Below are positions 1 to 5,128 of a DNA stretch of 6,287 nt, in pieces (the stretch's first letter is position 1; each line of letters begins with the position of its first letter). The stretch lies in NCBI GenBank assembly GCA_030042795.1, contig JASHYZ010000131.1, forward strand, positions 1 through 6,287, given 5' to 3'. The position numbers and the translations under genes are program-made. The notes beneath the pieces are model-generated. The model searched no databases. It worked only from the letters and a program-made list of their open reading frames with translations, and was not told the DNA's origin. The stretch is from Terriglobia bacterium (lineage in GTDB: Bacteria > Acidobacteriota > Terriglobia > UBA7540).

Positions 1-367
1 TTTGCAGGTTTTTGAGATCCAGATCGAGCGAAGAACGAAGGTGGGTAGGAATGTCTGAATTGGGCCCGCCGGTCTGCATCAAGTCAAGAGGCGTGGCCAA
101 CACGATGGAAAGCTCATGGAGGTACTGGCGGAATTCAGCGTAGCTCCCAAAGCCCATGCCCCGCACGATGCGCACCATGGTGGAAGGGTCTAACTGCAGC
201 CGACGGCTGAGACCGCGGAGGCTCTCCAACACAAACTCCCTCGGCTGCTCGAGCACGGAACGAATCACTTCCTGCCGCTTGGGGCTCAACTTCCGCACAA
301 GTTCATCGAACGCCTGGCCTACAGGCAGGCGCTGCCGGCTGGAGCGGGGTTTTCCGTTGCGATTCAT
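1..367 (-). CDS. MurR/RpiR-family transcriptional regulator, N-terminal part (truncated by the window edge)
   Basis: Reading the minus strand from ATG at 367-365 gives 122 open codons to the window edge. Residues about 21-85 match the N-terminal helix-turn-helix domain of the RpiR family (HTH_6): an opening 'LSPKRQEVIRSVLEQP' helix, the 'LESLRGLSRRLQLDPSTMVR' helix-turn-helix (about 47-66) and the hallmark 'GMGFGSYAEFRQYL' segment (70-83). The following stretch, ending 'HLRSSLDLDLKNL', looks like the family's linker helix before the SIS domain. The sugar-phosphate-binding SIS domain, normally about 130-150 residues, would lie beyond position 1, so the ligand cannot be inferred. The start is firm at its upstream limit because in-frame TAG and TGA codons lie just before it, with a single GAC codon between them and the ATG. 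No Shine-Dalgarno is visible. The gene is divergent from the TonB-dependent receptor and is a plausible regulator of it; family members usually act as cytoplasmic dimeric repressors or activators of sugar or cell-wall catabolism genes. Plus-strand frames here are shadows. Confidence 0.88.
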   Translation of the reverse strand, partial: MNRNGKPRSSRQRLPVGQAFDELVRKLSPKRQEVIRSVLEQPREFVLESLRGLSRRLQLDPSTMVRIVRGMGFGSYAEFRQYLHELSIVLATPLDLMQTGGPNSDIPTHLRSSLDLDLKNLQ

Positions 368-373
368 GTCTCA

Positions 374-402
374 CTAATAGGCCAAACCCCAGTTAGCGTC
401 AA
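374..402 (-). promoter_or_regulatory. Sigma-70-like promoter for the RpiR-type regulator, giving a probably leaderless mRNA
   Basis: On the minus strand, TTGACG (402-397) is followed after exactly 17 bases by TATTAG (379-374), matching 5/6 and 4/6 consensus positions. Only six bases separate the -10 hexamer from the ATG at 367, so transcription would start at or next to the initiation codon. That agrees with the absence of a ribosome-binding site. It is a pattern match without experimental support. Confidence 0.5.
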
Positions 403-521
403 TCAGATTTCAACATTTGTTTCATTCTCGCTTACCAAGCTCTTGTAACGCCTTTGTTCATCATTAAGTGAGTTCAAAACCAGATAAATTCGGCTTATGA
501 TCGATATTCCTAAAATCGGTC

Positions 522-550
522 TTGACATTGCGCCTGCGGATGATTAGCGT
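522..550 (+). promoter_or_regulatory. Sigma-70-like promoter for the TonB-dependent receptor
   Basis: A perfect TTGACA -35 hexamer (522-527) is followed after 17 bases by TAGCGT (545-550), which keeps the most conserved -10 positions (T1, A2, T6). AT-rich sequence lies upstream. The predicted transcription start is near 557, giving a 5' leader of about 170 nt. The promoter upstream of the hydrolase has the same form (CTTGACATT, 17-bp spacing, TAGGGT), which strengthens both calls. Confidence 0.5.
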
Positions 551-570
551 AGTGCGGTGAACATTACATT

Positions 571-593
571 GAGCACACCAACAAGTGTGCCTC
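571..593 (+). repeat. Dyad GCACAC-N6-GTGTGC in the receptor leader (hairpin or operator)
   Basis: GCACAC (573-578) and GTGTGC (585-590) form a perfect inverted repeat around CAACAA. The RNA stem extends to eight pairs (571-593) if C591 bulges out. It starts about 15 bases downstream of the predicted transcription start, so it could be an operator for the divergent RpiR-type regulator or the first leader hairpin. It overlaps the CCTCC that can pair with the receptor's ribosome site. Confidence 0.5.
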
Positions 594-613
594 CTGGGGA
601 ATAAAGCGCCTGA

Positions 614-661
614 GGCTGGCCCGCGAGTCCGGATCCTGGAGCCGGATTCGCGGAGCCAGCC
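614..661 (+). repeat. 19-bp GC-rich hairpin with one bulged A in the receptor leader
   Basis: Bases 614-620 pair with 655-661 (GGCTGGC with GCCAGCC), A654 is bulged, 621-625 pair with 649-653 (CCGCG with CGCGG), and 626-632 pair with 642-648 (AGTCCGG with CCGGATT, one G-U at 627/647). The loop 633-641 is nine bases. The only deviation from Watson-Crick pairing is a wobble that works in plus-strand RNA but would be C-A in minus-strand RNA. No T-run follows on either strand, so it is not an ordinary intrinsic terminator. Confidence 0.75.
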
Positions 662-671
662 GACGTTCCAC

Positions 672-701
672 CTCTACAAGTTGTAGGGCGCTTCGGCTGC
701 C
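672..701 (+). other. Two adjacent small hairpins before the ribosome site, one with a UUCG tetraloop
   Basis: CTACA (674-678) pairs with TGTAG (682-686) over a three-base loop, extendable by 673/687 and 672/688. Immediately after, 687-691 pairs with 696-701 (U698 bulged) around UUCG at 692-695 closed by C-G, the classic extra-stable tetraloop. The two could stack coaxially, about 17 bases before GGAGGAG. The structure is read by eye, without energy calculation. Confidence 0.5.
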
Positions 702-718
702 GGGATCACAAATTACCT

Positions 719-725
719 GGAGGAG
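719..725 (+). promoter_or_regulatory. Ribosome-binding site of the receptor gene (GGAGGAG)
   Basis: GGAGGAG ends three bases before ATG 729 (five bases from the GGAGG core). It fixes the start of the receptor, and its GGAGG is complementary to CCTCC at 590-594 in the same leader. Confidence 0.85.
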
Positions 726-728
726 CCA

Positions 729-3700
729 ATGAAAAGCGAAGGCGCTCTGCGAACGCCGTGGCGGATTGTTGTAGGCGTTCTCCTGCTACTCAGTAGTGCC
801 GGCGCGCTGCGGGCGCAGTTAAACCATGGCATCGTCGAAGGAATCATCACAGACCCGGCAGGCGCCTCGGTAGCGAACGCCTCGGTGACGGTCACTTCTC
901 TAGACACGGGGGTCTCGACTCCCACCAAGACCAACAACACCGGCTATTACCGCGCCGTGGATTTGGTGCCCGGACGGTACCGGGTTCACGTTGAAGCGCC
1001 CGGATTCGAGCCCCTCGACATGGTGGACGTTCAGGTTCCCGCCGGGCAGGAGGTAAAGGTTGACGGGCAGTTGAAGGTGGGAAGCACGCGCCAAACGATT
1101 GAGGTGAGCGCCTCCGCGGCGCTGGTGCAGACGGCGCCGTCCAACAGTTCCACCACTGTAGAATCGCAAATCATTCAGGACATGCCCCTGCAAGGCCGCG
1201 ACCTGCAGCAGTTGATCTATGTTCTCCCCGGCGTTCAAAGCGATGCCGGCCCTCCGGGAAGCAATTTCGGTTTCAACAGCCAATATGGGATTTTTCCGGA
1301 TCCAACTTACGTTCAAGGCTCGGACGTCTCGGTGAACGGGGGGCAAGGCGGCGCCAACGCTTGGTATCTCGACGGCAGTTTGAACGTCTCGACGCTTTCA
1401 GAAAACATCAACGTCAATCCCTCTCCCGACGCAGTGTCTGAGTTCCAAGCCATCACCAGCAACCTGGCCGCCCAGTACGGCCGCACAGGTGGCGGCGTAT
1501 TCAACGTTGTGCTGAAATCGGGTACGAATAAACTGCACGGCAGCGTGTACGACTACCTTCGAAATAGCGCGCTGGATGCGAGAAATCCGTTTACTTCGGT
1601 CGATGCCAACGGTAATCTCATTCCCAGCCGCCGGCTGCAGTTCACGGACTTTGGAGGGACCTTCGGCGGGCCCGTCGTGATCCCGCACATTTACAACGGC
1701 CGCGACAAGACATTTTTCTTTTTCTCGCTCGACAAGACCATCCTCCACTTGAACGGCACCGAGGTGTTCACCGTTCCGACGGCCTTGATGCGCTCGGGTG
1801 ACTTCAGCGAAGACCCCAACGCTACCGCGTTCGGTATCTGGAATCCGTGGAGTACCACCGGACCGAATGCCAATGGACAGTTTCAACGCACGGCGTTCGG
1901 GACTCCGTTGGTGCCGAATGGCTGCTTGAATACTGTGGTTGAAACCGGCGCTCATACGTGTAATTTCAGCACGCAGCTTCCGTCAAGCATGCTCAATCCC
2001 ATCGCTCAGTTCTTTGTGAACTCGTACCCCCTGCCGAACTTCGCCAATCCCAACACGAATTGCCCTGCGGGAAACGGCGGAGCGCTCATCTGCGACAATT
2101 ACCTGGGAACGATCGGCAACAGCCAGAATCCCCTGAACATGTCCATCAAGGTTGACCACCAGTGGAGCGACAAGAGCAAGTACTTCGTGGAGTGGCTCTT
2201 CAATCCGGGCAGTTACGGCATTTTCAAAACGCCTTGGACCGGCCCCACGTTTCCGTCGGTGGGCTTCGGCGCCTCATTCCCGGTTGACTTCGCCAACCAA
2301 GTCGCCACGGTCGGAAATACTTACGTCTTCAGTCCCACACTCGTTAACGAATTCCGGGCCAGCTTCAGCCGGCAGTACATGAACAGCCACCCGTCTCAGG
2401 GTGCCTTCCCGGAAAGCGTGAGCGACCAATCCGGCGTTGAGCAGGAACTGGCGAATGCGCAGATCTTTCTGGGACCTGGGGTACCCATTCCGGAATGGGA
2501 AGTTGGCATGGTTGAGGGTCGAGGCTCGACCTTCGGTGACCCGGGGTTCCTGGACATGATGAGGGCGGGCGAAGCTTACACGATATTGGACAACGTGACC
2601 AAAACTCTGGGACGGCACACCCTCATGACGGGATTTATGTACCGAGATGAGCATGACGGTCGCCTGATTTATGATCCCACTCAAGTGGACTTCGACGGCA
2701 CGCTGGTTCAGGACCCCATCACAGGTTTGGGCGGATTCGGCCTCGAGCAGTTCATGCTCGGCGCACCAAGCCCAAGTGTGGGAGGACTTGGCAAGACGCA
2801 GACGGGCCTAACCGGTCAGCCTTACCAAACGGATCATTATTGGGGGTTCTTTGCTCAAGACGATTTTCGAGTGAAGCCAAATTTCACCCTCAACGTGGGA
2901 CTTCGCTACGACATACCGGGCTACTGGAGAACCCGGCAGCAGCCGATGTCAAATTTCTGCCTGAATTGCGTTGATCCGGCGACAGGGATGGAAGGTGAAA
3001 TGATTTACTCCGGTTCCCCTCAACTGCCGGCGGGAAGCAACATCTTTCCCGCGAACAAGAAGGATTTTGCGCCGCGATTTAATTTCTCCTGGAGCCCCAG
3101 GGGTGACACCAAAACGGTGGTTCGGGCTGGCTACGACATGTTTTACACCAACGCCACCAATGCATTGAATAATGATGGGCAGGGAGTGGCGCCAGGACCG
3201 CTTTGGCAAACGTTCTCTTATTGGGAAGGAAGCAGCAATCCTTCCCAATGCGCGCCGTTCCTCGGCGAGTGCCCGCCCTGGGAACTCGGCAATCCAACAG
3301 TTCCGACTGGCGAACTCACGCAGCCTCCTATTCCTGCCAACGGTCTCTCGCCCGCTCAGAACAAGGTGCCTGGCTACGGATACTCGCTGCAGTTCTACGC
3401 ACCTCCGCCCCACGTCGACCCGATGGTTCAAATGTGGAACGTGGACATCCAGCGCCAGCTCCCCGGCGACATGATGGCTGAGATCGGCTATGTTGGTAGC
3501 CACGGAACACACCTTGCCGGAGACACATTCCGCAATTTCAACTACGTTCCCACGGCCGACAAGCTGAAGTATCAGAATCAGCTCAATGCGGAAGTACCCA
3601 TCAGCAATTATTTCTCGGGCAACACTCTCGCGCTGATGGAACAAACCTGGGGAGGCACCGAGTTGCCGTTCTCTGACATGTTAGTTCCGTATCCGCTGTT

Positions 3701-4649
3701 CAGTTCCATTTTTTCGCAGACGGTCCTTGATGCCAGCTCCTCCTACAATGCGGTGCACTTCAAAGTACAGAAACGCTTTACGCACGGGCTGAACTTCATC
3801 AGCGTCTATACGATTTCGAAAGAGATCGACAGTTGCACTGAGGCTCAGCTCGCTTCCCAGCTCTTCGACCCCATTCATTCGGGATACGCGGGGAACATCG
3901 GCGGCCGAATCGGCGCTGAGGGCGGCGGTTTCGCTTCGGGAGCTTCGGGCGTGTTCGGCACCGGCTGCCAGGACGAAGACAATCGCCGGGAGGACCGCAC
4001 CATCTCGATTGCCGATATCCCGCAGCAGTTCAATTTTGCCGGCACCTACGAACTGCCGTTCGGAAAGGGCCGGAGCTACCTCAACCACGGCGGGGTGTTG
4101 AACGCGCTGTTGGGAGGATGGGTCCTCACGGGGAATTTTAACGCCGAGAGCGGCACTCCGCTCGATGTGACCGGGCCATGTGATGCCGTCACCTGCCGGC
4201 CCGACCTGATCGGCAATCCGTCACTTAGCCACAGCCGGCCCAAGGCGGACTTGATCAACGATTGGATCAATGCGAATGCTTTTCTGCCACCCTACGGGGC
4301 AGACCAGTCTTTCTGGCAGAATCCAACGGCCACCGATCCGCGCTACTGGCAGTTTGGAACCGCCGGACTCTATCTGCCGGGTCTCAGAGGGCCGGGCTTC
4401 TGGAATGTCGATACCTCTCTTTCCAAGCAGTTCCACTTTGGCGAGAACAAGTATCTGCAGTTCCGCTGGGAGCTTTACAACACCCTTAATCACCAGAATC
4501 TGGGCCTGCCCAACACAAACTTTTGCCTGCCTCCGGGCCCAGACGGCGAAACCGACACGGTGCACCAGGCAGGCTGTTCGTTCGGCAAGATCACAAACAT
4601 TCAGACTGACCCGCGCGCCATGCAGTTCAGCCTGAAATTTGCGTTCTGA
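729..4649 (+). CDS. Oar-like TonB-dependent outer-membrane receptor with N-terminal carboxypeptidase-regulatory domain
   Basis: A complete 1306-residue protein. A signal peptide covers about 1-29 (basic start, hydrophobic 'IVVGVLLLLSSAGALRA', cleavage likely after ALRA). Residues about 34-125 form a CarboxypepD_reg-like beta-sandwich ('GIVEGIITDPAGASVANASV', then 'NNTGYYRAVDLVPGRYRV'). A plug follows at about 134-290, including 'MPLQGRDLQQLIYVLPGVQS', 'YLDG' and 'GGGVFNVVLKSGTNKLHGS'. The rest is a beta-barrel with family motifs: 'KTFFFFSLD', 'NFTLNVGLRYD', 'MWNVDIQRQLP' (about 902-912), 'GYVGSHGTHL' (920-929), 'YELPFGKGRSYL' (1107-1118), 'FRWELYNTLNHQN' (1245-1257) and a C-terminal 'MQFSLKFAF' ending in Phe, typical of outer-membrane barrels. 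The length suits acidobacterial Oar-like receptors. The protein should be energised by TonB-ExbBD; the substrate cannot be read from sequence. Fourteen cysteines occur in seven pairs, all in the barrel. The start is supported by GGAGGAG. It precedes an exported hydrolase that has its own promoter. Confidence 0.95.
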   Translation: MKSEGALRTPWRIVVGVLLLLSSAGALRAQLNHGIVEGIITDPAGASVANASVTVTSLDTGVSTPTKTNNTGYYRAVDLVPGRYRVHVEAPGFEPLDMVDVQVPAGQEVKVDGQLKVGSTRQTIEVSASAALVQTAPSNSSTTVESQIIQDMPLQGRDLQQLIYVLPGVQSDAGPPGSNFGFNSQYGIFPDPTYVQGSDVSVNGGQGGANAWYLDGSLNVSTLSENINVNPSPDAVSEFQAITSNLAAQYGRTGGGVFNVVLKSGTNKLHGSVYDYLRNSALDARNPFTSVDANGNLIPSRRLQFTDFGGTFGGPVVIPHIYNGRDKTFFFFSLDKTILHLNGTEVFTVPTALMRSGDFSEDPNATAFGIWNPWSTTGPNANGQFQRTAFGTPLVPNGCLNTVVETGAHTCNFSTQLPSSMLNPIAQFFVNSYPLPNFANPNTNCPAGNGGALICDNYLGTIGNSQNPLNMSIKVDHQWSDKSKYFVEWLFNPGSYGIFKTPWTGPTFPSVGFGASFPVDFANQVATVGNTYVFSPTLVNEFRASFSRQYMNSHPSQGAFPESVSDQSGVEQELANAQIFLGPGVPIPEWEVGMVEGRGSTFGDPGFLDMMRAGEAYTILDNVTKTLGRHTLMTGFMYRDEHDGRLIYDPTQVDFDGTLVQDPITGLGGFGLEQFMLGAPSPSVGGLGKTQTGLTGQPYQTDHYWGFFAQDDFRVKPNFTLNVGLRYDIPGYWRTRQQPMSNFCLNCVDPATGMEGEMIYSGSPQLPAGSNIFPANKKDFAPRFNFSWSPRGDTKTVVRAGYDMFYTNATNALNNDGQGVAPGPLWQTFSYWEGSSNPSQCAPFLGECPPWELGNPTVPTGELTQPPIPANGLSPAQNKVPGYGYSLQFYAPPPHVDPMVQMWNVDIQRQLPGDMMAEIGYVGSHGTHLAGDTFRNFNYVPTADKLKYQNQLNAEVPISNYFSGNTLALMEQTWGGTELPFSDMLVPYPLFSSIFSQTVLDASSSYNAVHFKVQKRFTHGLNFISVYTISKEIDSCTEAQLASQLFDPIHSGYAGNIGGRIGAEGGGFASGASGVFGTGCQDEDNRREDRTISIADIPQQFNFAGTYELPFGKGRSYLNHGGVLNALLGGWVLTGNFNAESGTPLDVTGPCDAVTCRPDLIGNPSLSHSRPKADLINDWINANAFLPPYGADQSFWQNPTATDPRYWQFGTAGLYLPGLRGPGFWNVDTSLSKQFHFGENKYLQFRWELYNTLNHQNLGLPNTNFCLPPGPDGETDTVHQAGCSFGKITNIQTDPRAMQFSLKFAF

Positions 4650-4682
4650 AGAAAGTCGGGATTTGCAAAACTTAATGGACGC

Positions 4683-4722
4683 GACTCGGCGGCCTCACGG
4701 CAAGAGCCTCCAACCGGGTTTT
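4683..4722 (+). terminator. Probable intrinsic terminator of the receptor gene
   Basis: GACTCGG (4683-4689) pairs with CCGGGTT (4714-4720), seven pairs including two G-U, and TTTT covers 4719-4722. The enclosed segment has a smaller bulged stem (4691-4696 with 4704-4708). It begins 33 bases after the receptor stop codon. The U-run is short and the structure branched, so the call is moderate. Confidence 0.4.
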
Positions 4723-4760
4723 GATTGTGGCAGGTCTGAAGTAGCCTACATGTAAAGAGC

Positions 4761-4789
4761 TTGACATTTAGGCTAGGTTATGTTAGGGT
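4761..4789 (+). promoter_or_regulatory. Sigma-70-like promoter upstream of the CocE/NonD hydrolase
   Basis: A perfect TTGACA (4761-4766) is followed after 17 bases by TAGGGT (4784-4789). It shares CTTGACATT, the spacing and five of six -10 bases with the receptor promoter. Transcription would begin near 4796, leaving a leader of about 330 nt before the hydrolase ATG, or alternatively producing a separate small RNA ending near 5054. Confidence 0.5.
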
Positions 4790-4803
4790 GCCTGTGGAAC
4801 CGG

Positions 4804-4863
4804 TAATGTCTCAGTCTGGCGTAGTGGTCCTGGTGGCCGTCCTTACGTCGAATTGAGACATTA
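4804..4863 (+). repeat. 20-bp imperfect inverted repeat / RNA hairpin in the hydrolase leader
   Basis: TAATGTCTCA (4804-4813) and TGAGACATTA (4854-4863) are perfect inverted repeats. Pairing continues inward to A4823-T4844, giving 20 positions with 16 Watson-Crick pairs, three G-U and one C-A mismatch (4816/4851). Inside, GGTC (4826-4829) can pair with GGCC (4835-4838) over a five-base loop. The three wobbles pair only in plus-strand RNA, matching the promoter just upstream. The alternative is a tiny MITE-like element or insertion-sequence scar with 10-bp inverted ends. Confidence 0.65.
4806..4856 (+). CDS. Possible 16-codon valine-rich leader peptide (speculative)
   Basis: ATG at 4806 opens a 16-residue frame, MSQSGVVVLVAVLTSN, ending at TGA 4854-4856. 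It begins about ten bases after the predicted transcription start and lies wholly within the large inverted repeat. Five valines and two leucines in 16 codons recall attenuator leader peptides. There is no clear Shine-Dalgarno (only a weak GTGGAA upstream), and a frame this short can arise by chance. Confidence 0.15.
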   Translation: MSQSGVVVLVAVLTSN

Positions 4864-4877
4864 GCCAGGGGCGAATC

Positions 4878-4903
4878 AGGTGCCAACGAACCCATTGGCG
4901 TCT
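4878..4903 (+). other. 9-bp hairpin in the hydrolase leader
   Basis: AGGTGCCAA (4878-4886) pairs with TTGGCGTCT (4895-4903), nine pairs including two G-U wobbles, with an eight-base loop. A tiny CTTG-TGG-CAAG stem follows at 4908-4918. It belongs to the structured stretch between the second promoter and the hydrolase gene; no function is assigned. Confidence 0.45.
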
Positions 4904-4943
4904 AACCCTTGTGGCAAGATGAGTTTAGGTTATACAAAATAGG

Positions 4944-4981
4944 CCCAATTTCGAGACTTTCGAGGGGGGCGAACCCAATTT
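4944..4981. repeat. Short direct repeats (CCCAATTT twice, TTTCGAG twice)
   Basis: CCCAATTT occurs at 4944-4951 and 4974-4981, exactly 30 bp apart. TTTCGAG occurs between them at 4949-4955 and 4958-4964, nine bases apart. They could be protein-binding half-sites or debris of an old element. TAGGTTAT also recurs at 4774-4781 and 4926-4933. Confidence 0.35.
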
Positions 4982-5007
4982 AGTAAACCTTGTGCCCACA
5001 GTGACTT

Positions 5008-5116
5008 ATCGCCAAATCAGGCGCTTTCGTCGAATTTTTCTCGGAGCGCCTTTTGTGGAGAAGGGTCCGGGGGTGAGGGCAACGCAAGTCAGTGCACCAA
5101 TCGCCAAGAAATCAGG
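5008..5116 (+). repeat. Near-repeat of the ribosome-site region (ATCGCCAA..ATCAGG)
   Basis: ATCGCCAAATCAGG at 5008-5021 recurs at 5100-5116 with a three-base insertion (ATCGCCAAGAAATCAGG). The second copy runs into the hydrolase ribosome site. A third, shorter GAATCAGG is at 4873-4880. In the first copy CGCC (5010-5013) can pair with GGCG (5020-5023), competing with the terminator-like stem at 5019-5051. Confidence 0.4.
5019..5054 (+). terminator. Terminator-like stem upstream of the hydrolase (possible attenuator or small-RNA end)
   Basis: AGGCGCT (5019-5025) pairs perfectly with AGCGCCT (5045-5051), extended by two U-G pairs (5026/5044, 5027/5043), and TTTT covers 5051-5054. The loop is long (about 15 bases) and the T-run short, so termination would be weak or conditional. 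It lies about 75 bases before the hydrolase start, downstream of its promoter, where an attenuator or the end of a small RNA of about 260 nt would be expected. Confidence 0.35.
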
Positions 5117-5118
5117 AG
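5114..5118 (+). promoter_or_regulatory. Ribosome-binding site of the hydrolase (AGGAG)
   Basis: AGGAG lies ten bases before ATG 5129, slightly longer than ideal. A TTG codon at 5126, directly before the ATG and in frame, is an alternative start with seven-base spacing. ATG is preferred, and the protein differs by one residue only. Confidence 0.65.
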
Positions 5119-5128
5119 ACGATCCTTG

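Larger units (their letters stand above)
557..728 (+). promoter_or_regulatory. Long structured 5' leader of the receptor mRNA (candidate cis-regulatory RNA)
   Basis: From the predicted start near 557 to the ATG at 729 the transcript can form four successive stems: 571-593, 614-661, 672-688 and 687-701 (the last two compete for two bases). A CCTCC at 590-594 is perfectly complementary to GGAGG at 719-723 in the ribosome site. The first stem occupies most of it, so a switch between hidden and exposed ribosome site is imaginable. I see no convincing core of a known riboswitch: the GCTGGCCCGCG segment recalls part of the cobalamin class, but the conserved B12-box is missing. No supported ORF lies in this stretch. 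The structures are visible in the sequence; a regulatory role is inference. Confidence 0.4.

Noticed and set aside
156..377. 73-codon plus-strand open frame
   Set aside because: It is antisense to the helix-turn-helix region of the RpiR-type regulator; Arg/Ser-rich low-complexity translation without a ribosome site.
409..475. Possible operator palindromes (AACA-TT-TGTT near 412, TCATTAAGTGA near 470)
   Set aside because: Arms are only three or four bases and imperfect, expected by chance in this AT-rich stretch.
590..670. Cobalamin riboswitch upstream of the receptor
   Set aside because: GGGGAATAAAG and GCTGGCCCGCG are reminiscent, but the conserved ACTG segment and the B12-box GCCAG..ACCTGCC are not present, and the local sequence forms a simple long hairpin instead.
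585..686. GTG-started 33-codon frame across the receptor leader
   Set aside because: No Shine-Dalgarno, non-ATG start, and its sequence is explained by the hairpins it spans.
2949..3644. 231-codon open frame on the minus strand inside the receptor gene
   Set aside because: It is antisense to barrel motifs of the receptor, with no recognisable domain; a shadow, like the other antisense and out-of-frame ORFs in 713-4635.
4650..5128. Insertion-sequence remnant
   Set aside because: No transposase fragment in any frame, no target-site duplication seen, and only one pair of 10-bp inverted arms 40 bp apart; retained only as an alternative for the 4804-4863 repeat.
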